In this document: piece by piece, positions 17,201 to 21,727 of the stretch | Position numbering within the stretch: the stretch's first letter is position 1 | Layout of the letters: each line of letters opens with the position of its first letter | Assembly: GCA_043748015.1 (NCBI GenBank) | Contig: JAYTOA010000121.1 | Coordinates: forward strand, 1 to 21,727 | Source of the DNA: JAIBBG01 sp043748015 | Lineage (GTDB): Bacteria > Bacteroidota > Bacteroidia > Flavobacteriales_D > Sanyastnellaceae | Length of the DNA: 21,727 nt | Direction of reading: 5' to 3' | Translations under genes and position numbers: made by a program | The notes under the pieces: generated by a model | Seen by the model: the letters and a program-made list of their open reading frames with translations, nothing else | The model's database searches: none | Told to the model about the DNA's origin: nothing

Positions 17201-18439
17201 GATTGTGGAGGTGTCTCAAGTATTACCGGCGATGAATTGCTTACAGTAAGTGTCGATGCAACGAATGATTATAATGATGCCGATTGCCCCAATACTTACG
17301 GTGATCCAATTATAATCGACCCCAATCCAGGCTTAATCAGTGGTCTTATTGGAGAGCTTCAAACAGTGAGAGCTGAATTGGAAGATGCCAAGGATACCTA
17401 TCTTCAAGTGGTTGATGACAGCCAAAAGCAAAGCACATTAGATATTCTTTCAGAAGCTTTCCCGCATGAGAGTGGTTTTTATCGTAACCTGTTGATGCAG
17501 CGATATCCTCTTAGCGATGAAGTATTGAAGCAACTTATTATTGCGGCATCAAGACTAAGTTCATGGCATCTCACTGAAGTATTTCTCGCCAACAGCCCTT
17601 TGAGCAAAGAGATTATGTATAAAGTAGAGGAAGCAAATATTCTGAGTTCATTTTTTATGAGTTTCCTTTATGATGTTGACAGCGGAGCAAGCCTTCGAAG
17701 ATTGATGGAATTGAACATGCTCAGCCTGGCAACTGAACGAGACCAATTGATACAATCTATTGCACGTGCAGGGCTAACCTATGAAACGGAGGCGGAAAGT
17801 GAAACGGATCAGCCTATTTATATAAATGACTATCTGTATCAGTTTGCAATGCAGGATGGTTCAACCGCGTTGCGCATTCGGGCAGCCAGTTTTGCAGCCA
17901 TCGGTGATTATAACTCGGCCATGGCACTGGTAGCAAATGAGCCTCTTTTGGTTTCCTATCATAGTATTTTGCAAATGGAGCAGAGTTTAGGCGGAGATTG
18001 GAGTCTTTTGAATTCATCACAAATCACCGCTCTGTGGGACATCTACAATTCAAAAAAGGATTACAGCAGCAGCCTCGCCCTTTCCATTCTCCAACAAATT
18101 GGAGTAGCTGATTTTGAACCAGAGCCTCGAGTTCCTATTCAATACCGCTCATTGCATATTGCAAAGGACAAGATCAGCGAAGAGCTACCTCTGCTCGGTG
18201 TATGGCCAAATCCAGCATCGGGTTCCGCTTGGTTGCATTATCCACTTGAAGCAGATGAGCAGGCCACAATTCAAATCTTCGATCCACAAGGAAGACTGGT
18301 ACAAAGCTTTCAGCCCAATACAAAGGGACTTGTAGAACTTTCATTGAAAAACTATGAGAGCGGAATCTATGTTGTGCAGCTTATTGCTTTCGACAAAGTG
18401 GTTGAGAATATTAAACTGACAGTCATAAATCAAAACTAA
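14291..18439 (+). CDS. Large T9SS-exported protein, predicted beta-helix region
   Basis: This encodes a 1382-residue secreted protein of unknown function. An N-terminal signal of about 33 residues has a charged start and the hydrophobic core MVALALLALAFAI. Residues about 35-480 look like a beta-propeller-type region (repeated 'DGGGNLLFFIIDGRIYN', 'SPNGRYAYFS'-like strands). Residues about 590-930 have the Asn/Ser-rich repeating short strands of a right-handed parallel beta-helix (for example IIKAYNSKFRNNQ and SLFNNCTF). Residues about 1014-1265 form a clearly alpha-helical segment. A T9SS type A sorting domain starts near 1300 with VWPNPASGSAWLHY and ends LTVINQN. The product should be exported through the Sec and T9SS pathways and be surface-bound or released. 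Beta-helix regions often bind or cleave polysaccharides, but no catalytic residues can be assigned. Its 3' end (from 18060) is duplicated at 20197. Confidence 0.88.
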   Translation: MKQNLSLYQNLKLRRMVALALLALAFAIDGFTQYPLWAIGNKVVNFQNPNPDLDVSTLPEPNPIAGYPIHYFYNGELPNYVQHSQFDGGGNLLFFIIDGRIYNASGYLIADSYLSDNSGNWPHMGSQSQLSITAFPGSCTKFIIFYGTQFAPATQAQAQFVVLNLLSPSTLYSGIEIQGALENAGFVEENYLQINANWYFALPAINSYVNNGDYVDNYALALNFNSPVYHGFGPGGLKTGEIHWEVIESANNGPKQIFLMIQGVLVRLKLEENGITEAISWEIQSEGTSRNPEGEIEATYNTALNIWQIIVSDTHASGSFSVETNMVVVNLDANFNYVSATNISIGNEPLVNTNQYGLEISPNGRYAYFSISQAPHFGYVDLNDNSVHNLNFTIFNDQLFIQSRMEKNVYTDGINQAIYLSSSGNLLGAIVNPENPTSSSWNASVNLSNSIGTIPTYHNYFNNTVLYRNFQNQNYNGAQIQNFLATTGCCLAQANVFGIQGMTITATNDGTWTYGDNPFNNSMVPVRIVEDLIFEPGTTTNISNMVIEFDVDADIIMKVGSKVYLNGSTLTSISCAKIMWPGVDLFGTTNTASSIDQVPLSNNPDQGYLFMNNSTIENAIQAVDVGTTLANKGGGIIKAYNSKFRNNQIDVIFRKYHFINSSGNYIQNKSLFNNCTFITDDHLNQAGLTPSSHVMMYDVDKINFTNCSFMNTTPLTIYNWVTRGTGIFSSKSSFVVDGLNDIWNGQSSDPDQTTFYKLRYGIRSFGSNSPLAFYTCKQQEFQQCLYGIINYNTDNVQIYQNNFQLPEAVGYSSDGTMERGIYLTNSTGYTVEQNFFDGFNDPTYNDTYPCAMGVWVDNSGDAANEIRNNDFDEMKLGTYVTRNNLALSSTEQAGLQVLCNTYSSGQTDIFRDDNALMRHDQGGNQPGGFLNAGNRFSSNNCNGSISDFVIDPDNYVYTNYWCHNNANTVPDCGGVSSITGDELLTVSVDATNDYNDADCPNTYGDPIIIDPNPGLISGLIGELQTVRAELEDAKDTYLQVVDDSQKQSTLDILSEAFPHESGFYRNLLMQRYPLSDEVLKQLIIAASRLSSWHLTEVFLANSPLSKEIMYKVEEANILSSFFMSFLYDVDSGASLRRLMELNMLSLATERDQLIQSIARAGLTYETEAESETDQPIYINDYLYQFAMQDGSTALRIRAASFAAIGDYNSAMALVANEPLLVSYHSILQMEQSLGGDWSLLNSSQITALWDIYNSKKDYSSSLALSILQQIGVADFEPEPRVPIQYRSLHIAKDKISEELPLLGVWPNPASGSAWLHYPLEADEQATIQIFDPQGRLVQSFQPNTKGLVELSLKNYESGIYVVQLIAFDKVVENIKLTVINQN

Positions 18440-18449
18440 TATTAATCGA

Positions 18450-18484
18450 AAAGCAGAGAACACGTTCTATGTGTTCTCTGCTTT
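18450..18484 (+). terminator. Hairpin between cargo genes, perfect 14-bp stem
   Basis: AAAGCAGAGAACAC (18450-18463) and GTGTTCTCTGCTTT (18471-18484) pair perfectly around a 7-nt loop. It starts 10 bp after the stop at 18439 and is followed by CAATTTTC, a weak T-rich tail. It probably ends transcription of the upstream gene or acts as a 3' processing or stability element. A homologous hairpin with compensatory changes lies at 20588-20616. Confidence 0.7.
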
Positions 18485-18498
18485 CAATTTTCAATTGC

Positions 18499-20187
18499 AT
18501 GAAGTTTCACTTGGTTTTATGGATGGCACTTACATCTCAGGTTTGTATTGCACAATGGCCTGAGTTCAATCGTGTGCATCCTGTCAGTTGTCAGTGGCCA
18601 GCATTTAATTATTTAGCCCATGGTTTTTTCGAAAATGTATTTGTAATAGATACCTTGCCAAATTACTATGACGGTTATTTAGCATTAGGAAGAGGGATTT
18701 TATGTAATCCTGATTCATGCATTAAGTATACACGCAACTTCTCCGCGAAATGCAATGAAAATGGTGAACTCATGTGGTGGAACAGATATGATAATCCTGA
18801 ATTAGATATGGGCGAAGCATGGTTCAATGGATTTCCAGCGAATTTAGGCGGAGCAATAAAAAATCATAATGCGCAAATCGTTTCGACATTTACAACAAAA
18901 CAAGAAACTGGAGAATTCGACACTTTTAAGGATTACTTAGTATTTCTTAATCTCAATGGTGAAATTATTCACCAGCATATGATCGATAGTAGTTTCGCTG
19001 TTTATGCCTTCAATGGAATTATTGAAGATACTACTGACAGCACCTACGTTGCTTATGGTTGGTATCAGGATTCACTACAAGTAATCAACAATACAGAACC
19101 GGATGCGTTTCTGATTAAATTGGATAGTCTTGGAAATCATATATGGCAGAAAATGTATAATAACACATTTGCCGTGTGGCCCGGTGGAGTGGTGAAAGCT
19201 ATGGATGGAGGATTTTGGATATGTAGTTACTATAATACTGGATTAGAATGTTCGGATAACTTTACTTTCAATGATGACCTTGTTCTCATCAAAACAGATG
19301 AATATGGTATTGAAGAAGATCGGATTATAATAGGTGGCAATTGCGGTTATGAAATTGCAACCGTTTACGAATATGAAGAAGATATGATTGTGCTGGCAGG
19401 GAGACTAACACCCGTGGAATTTGGAGAAACCCTCTATGAGGGGTATATATACACTGCGCTAGTGGAACAATTATCGAATGGTCAACTGGCCAGTCTCAAC
19501 GAAATTCATACCTACTTACACACTCCAGGAATTGGAATCTTTACAGATTTGCATCATTTAAGTGATGGTACGTTTATTATTGTCGGAGATAATTTCATTG
19601 CTGCAACAGAAGATGGAGTATATTCTAAAAGTGGTTATTTGTTGAAACTTGATGGGAACAGAGATAGCCTGTGGTGCCGAAGTTACAGATGCTATGATGA
19701 ACCATTAACAGGATTGCAACAACAAGATGCAGAATGTTTTTTGTTGGACTCAAAGCCTACCCTAGATGGTGGATTTATATGCAGCGGATGGATCCAACAA
19801 TGGATGGATAATCCAAATCCGGGGTTACAAACCCCCTGGCTTTTCAAAGTAGACTCTCTAGGCTGCCTCGAGCCCGGTTGCCAAGATGTAGGCGTTTCTG
19901 AAATTGTCATTGGTTTGCAAAACACCATGAGTTTATATCCGAATCCAACAAATACAACGGCAAACATTGCGTTCAGTTTTCCTTCAAATTACGCACCACC
20001 AAAAAAGAGTGAGTTGGTTGTAGTTGACATGCAGGGAAAAGAAGTGATGCGGCAAAATCTCACCGTGTTTGGTCTGTCGAATGCAACCATTGACATTGAT
20101 GTTTCAAAACTTGCAAGTGGAATGTTTACGGTGCATTGGGTGAGTGAGCATGCATGGTTGGATAGTTTGAAACTTGTGAAAGAATGA
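18499..20187 (+). CDS. T9SS-exported propeller-like repeat protein, copy 1
   Basis: This encodes a 562-residue secreted protein. The signal peptide is MKFHLVLWMALTSQVCIAQ, with cleavage expected near residue 19. The in-frame ATG at 18469 is rejected because it lies inside the hairpin and would put ten extra residues before the signal. The body has recurring blocks of the form 'KLDSLGNHIWQK.Y', 'DGGFWIC', 'LIKTDEYG', 'KLDGNRDSLWCRSY', 'DGGFICSGW', 'LFKVDSLGCLEPGC', typical of Bacteroidota secreted repeat proteins predicted to fold as beta-propellers. Ten or more Cys residues may form disulfides. The T9SS type A sorting domain starts at residue 479 with LYPNPTNTTANI and ends KLVKE; it is unlike the sorting domain of the upstream gene. 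A diverged paralogue begins at 20636. No enzymatic role is visible. Its promoter is unclear; expression may depend on read-through of the hairpin. Confidence 0.87.
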   Translation: MKFHLVLWMALTSQVCIAQWPEFNRVHPVSCQWPAFNYLAHGFFENVFVIDTLPNYYDGYLALGRGILCNPDSCIKYTRNFSAKCNENGELMWWNRYDNPELDMGEAWFNGFPANLGGAIKNHNAQIVSTFTTKQETGEFDTFKDYLVFLNLNGEIIHQHMIDSSFAVYAFNGIIEDTTDSTYVAYGWYQDSLQVINNTEPDAFLIKLDSLGNHIWQKMYNNTFAVWPGGVVKAMDGGFWICSYYNTGLECSDNFTFNDDLVLIKTDEYGIEEDRIIIGGNCGYEIATVYEYEEDMIVLAGRLTPVEFGETLYEGYIYTALVEQLSNGQLASLNEIHTYLHTPGIGIFTDLHHLSDGTFIIVGDNFIAATEDGVYSKSGYLLKLDGNRDSLWCRSYRCYDEPLTGLQQQDAECFLLDSKPTLDGGFICSGWIQQWMDNPNPGLQTPWLFKVDSLGCLEPGCQDVGVSEIVIGLQNTMSLYPNPTNTTANIAFSFPSNYAPPKKSELVVVDMQGKEVMRQNLTVFGLSNATIDIDVSKLASGMFTVHWVSEHAWLDSLKLVKE

Positions 20188-20576
20188 AAATGATGAATTA
20201 TAGCAACGGCCGCGCTCTTTCCATTCTCCAACAAATTGGAGTAGCTGATTTTGAACCAGAGCCTCACGCTCCTATTCAGTATCGCTCACTGCACATTGAC
20301 AAAGAAGGGAGAATTGAAGAACTTCCTCTGCTTGGCGTTTGGCCAAACCCCGCGTCTGGTTCTGCATGGCTGCACTACCCTATTGAAGCAGATGAACATG
20401 CGATTGTACAAGTATTCGACCCCCAAGGCCGTTTGCTGAATTCCTTTCAACCAATAATCAAGGGCTTGGTGGAACTTTCATTGAAAAATTATGAGAGTGG
20501 AATCTATGTTATTCAACTCATTGCCTTCGACAAGGTAGTGGAACGTATTAAGCTTACAGTAATCAATCAAAATTAA
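20184..20576 (+). pseudogene. Orphan T9SS sorting domain, truncated duplicate
   Basis: This 130-codon open frame overlaps the previous stop by 4 bp (ATGA). After about five unrelated codons it matches the last 121 residues of the 1382-residue protein, with about 19 differences by hand count. It includes a complete sorting domain (GVWPNPASGSAWLHY to LTVINQN). There is no signal peptide and no exported body, so it cannot act as ordinary T9SS cargo. It is the left end of duplication unit 2, brought into frame behind a new start by chance. The reading frame has stayed intact although the DNA has diverged, so translation of a small cytosolic peptide cannot be excluded. Confidence 0.75.
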
Positions 20577-20587
20577 GTAATCATAAA

Positions 20588-20616
20588 ACAGGGAACGCGC
20601 TTCGCGCGCTCCTTGT
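20588..20616 (+). terminator. Hairpin between cargo genes, copy 2
   Basis: ACAGGGAACGCGC (20588-20600) pairs with GCGCGCTCCTTGT (20604-20616), with one G-T wobble and one A-C mismatch, around TTC. It begins 11 bp after the stop at 20576 and is followed by ACTTCTAATTTTC. The position, arms and following T-rich stretch correspond to the hairpin at 18450-18484, but the base pairs have changed together at two places. Confidence 0.7.
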
Positions 20617-20635
20617 ACTTCTAATTTTCATTTCC

Positions 20636-21727
20636 ATGAGGACCTCTGTATTTGTTTTTTTCATCGCACTCGCGCCGTGTCTTTGCAATGCTCAATGGCC
20701 AATATTCAATCAAGCACTTCCCGTAAGTTGTCAATGGCCTGCCTTCAATTATCAGGCGCATGGAACATTTGAGAATGTCTTTGTTGTGGACATTCTATCT
20801 AATTTCTATGATGGGTACCTCGCTTTTGGAAGAGGCAACATCTGTCATCCTGATAGTGTCTTTAACTACACACGATGCTACGCTGCTAAATGCAATGAAA
20901 ATGGTGATTTGATGTGGTGGAATCGTTTTGATAGTGATAGTATTGATCTGTCCGAACAATGGTTCAATGTAGCTCCGGGCAATCGCGGTGGGATGATTCA
21001 AAATCATAATGGTCAAATTATTTCTATGTTTTCAACTTATATCAACGGTGATGAATTCAATTCTGAGTCACGAGACTATTTGGTCAAGTTGAATAATAGT
21101 GGTGAGATTATCGAACAACATTTAGTTGATAGCAGCTTCTCAGCATATTCATTTTTAGGGTTGATAGAAGACCAAAGTGACTCTAGTTTCGTCGCTTATG
21201 GCTGGCACATGGATTCATTGGATGTAATCAATAATACAGAGCCTGATGCTTTTCTGCTGAAAATGGATAGCTTGGGAAATCATATCTGGCAAAAAGAGTA
21301 TCCAAATACTTTCGAAACATTTGGCGCGGTGAAAGCTATGGATGGTGGATTTTGGGTTAGCGCAAATACATCTTTGCTTGGGGATTGCAGCGATGGTTTC
21401 TTTCAGAATTGGGATTTTATGCTTATCAAAACTGACCAATTTGGCAATGAAGAAGACCGAATTATTTTTGGCGGAAGTTGCGGCAATGAAATAGCTACTG
21501 TGCATGAATACGAAGAAGACAAAGTGGTTTTAGTAGGAAGATTGACAAATGAGGACAATAGTCAAAACAGCATGTTCGCAGGCTATTACTATTCAACATT
21601 GATTGAGCAACAAACGAACCAAAATTTGACTCAACCTACTGAATTGAAAGAATATTTACCTGCTTACAATGGAGATTTTGTTGACCTTCACGTAATTCCA
21701 AATCAAGGCTACGTTATTGTTTGTGAC
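20636..21727 (+). CDS. T9SS-exported propeller-like repeat protein, copy 2 (partial)
   Basis: The frame is open from the ATG at 20636 to the window end, 364 codons without a stop; the 3' end is missing. The product starts with a signal peptide, MRTSVFVFFIALAPCLCNAQ, cleaved near Ala19-Gln20. It is paralogous to the 562-residue protein encoded just upstream: both begin QWP.FN, continue PVSCQWPAFNY, and share FENVFV, YDGYLA, KCNENG, MWWNR, VINNTEPDAFL and DSLGNHIWQK at matching places. A hand alignment of the first 110 mature residues gives roughly two thirds identity. The start is 2137 bp from that of copy 1. By homology about 200 more residues and a sorting domain should follow beyond the window. 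Confidence 0.85.
   Translation, partial: MRTSVFVFFIALAPCLCNAQWPIFNQALPVSCQWPAFNYQAHGTFENVFVVDILSNFYDGYLAFGRGNICHPDSVFNYTRCYAAKCNENGDLMWWNRFDSDSIDLSEQWFNVAPGNRGGMIQNHNGQIISMFSTYINGDEFNSESRDYLVKLNNSGEIIEQHLVDSSFSAYSFLGLIEDQSDSSFVAYGWHMDSLDVINNTEPDAFLLKMDSLGNHIWQKEYPNTFETFGAVKAMDGGFWVSANTSLLGDCSDGFFQNWDFMLIKTDQFGNEEDRIIFGGSCGNEIATVHEYEEDKVVLVGRLTNEDNSQNSMFAGYYYSTLIEQQTNQNLTQPTELKEYLPAYNGDFVDLHVIPNQGYVIVCD

Larger units (their letters stand above)
18060..20196 (+). repeat. Tandem duplication unit 1 (2137 bp)
   Basis: This unit holds the last 380 bp of the 1382-residue gene, the hairpin, the whole 562-residue cargo gene and 9 bp beyond it. Unit 2 starts at 20197 without a gap: the match begins at ATTACAGC (18060) and ATTATAGC (20197). 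Both the CCATTCTCCAACAAATTGG block (18084 and 20221) and the start codons (18499 and 20636) lie exactly 2137 bp apart. Divergence between the units shows the duplication is not recent. Confidence 0.85.
20197..21727 (+). repeat. Tandem duplication unit 2, cut by the window end
   Basis: This is the direct second copy of 18060-20196, beginning immediately after unit 1. It contains the orphan sorting domain, the second hairpin and the second cargo gene. If full length it would end near 22333, outside the window. Confidence 0.85.

Noticed and set aside
18469..18498. Upstream ATG start of the 562-residue cargo gene
   Set aside because: It lies inside the 14-bp hairpin and would place ten non-signal residues before a normal signal peptide; the paralogue starts at the position equivalent to 18499.

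Overview
The window looks like a chromosomal segment of a Bacteroidota bacterium, probably from an environmental lineage. The evidence is four or five C-terminal type IX secretion (T9SS type A) sorting domains of the 'YPNP...G.Y.L.....' kind, promoter-like sites of the Bacteroidota TTG-N19-TAnnTTTG type, almost no Shine-Dalgarno sequences, and a Bacteroidota-style alpha-2-macroglobulin lipoprotein. No genus can be named from the sequence alone. No T9SS machinery, rRNA, tRNA, transposase or CRISPR array is visible.

Left part (1-10323), housekeeping and envelope genes on the + strand: a 1880-residue alpha-2-macroglobulin lipoprotein with an intact thioester motif; a 777-residue DUF2339 polytopic membrane protein; and acetyl-CoA synthetase (acs). 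They are separated by 108 to 123 bp and read in the same direction, but no operon signal links them.

Middle part (10324-14290), a rearranged accessory stretch. Two copies of the same promoter and signal-peptide region (10361-10504 and 13699-13844) each head a broken gene. The first copy is joined out of frame to the 3' half of an SBBP-type T9SS protein. The second keeps only the 5' half and carries a frameshifting run of eight C. Between them lie an intact T9SS cargo gene (11097-12494), a five-unit array of 61-66 bp imperfect tandem repeats with internal inverted repeats, and a minus-strand XRE-type regulator. Upstream of the regulator are five TTGTCCG boxes, one of which overlaps its likely -7 promoter element.

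Right part (14291-21727), T9SS cargo genes with a tandem duplication. A 1382-residue secreted protein (predicted beta-helix, helical domain, sorting domain) is followed by a hairpin and a 562-residue secreted repeat protein. A 2137-bp unit (end of the first gene, hairpin, second gene) is then repeated directly. This gives an orphan C-terminal sorting domain of 130 residues, a second hairpin and a diverged second copy of the cargo gene that runs off the window end. The two hairpins differ by compensatory base-pair changes.

How the genes work together: the right half is best read as an evolving set of exported, probably surface-attached cargo proteins that share sorting domains. Secretion machinery would have to be encoded elsewhere. 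No complete new system is demonstrated. The strongest leads are the hairpin-bearing 65-bp repeat array, the XRE gene with its box cluster, and the tandem cargo duplication.
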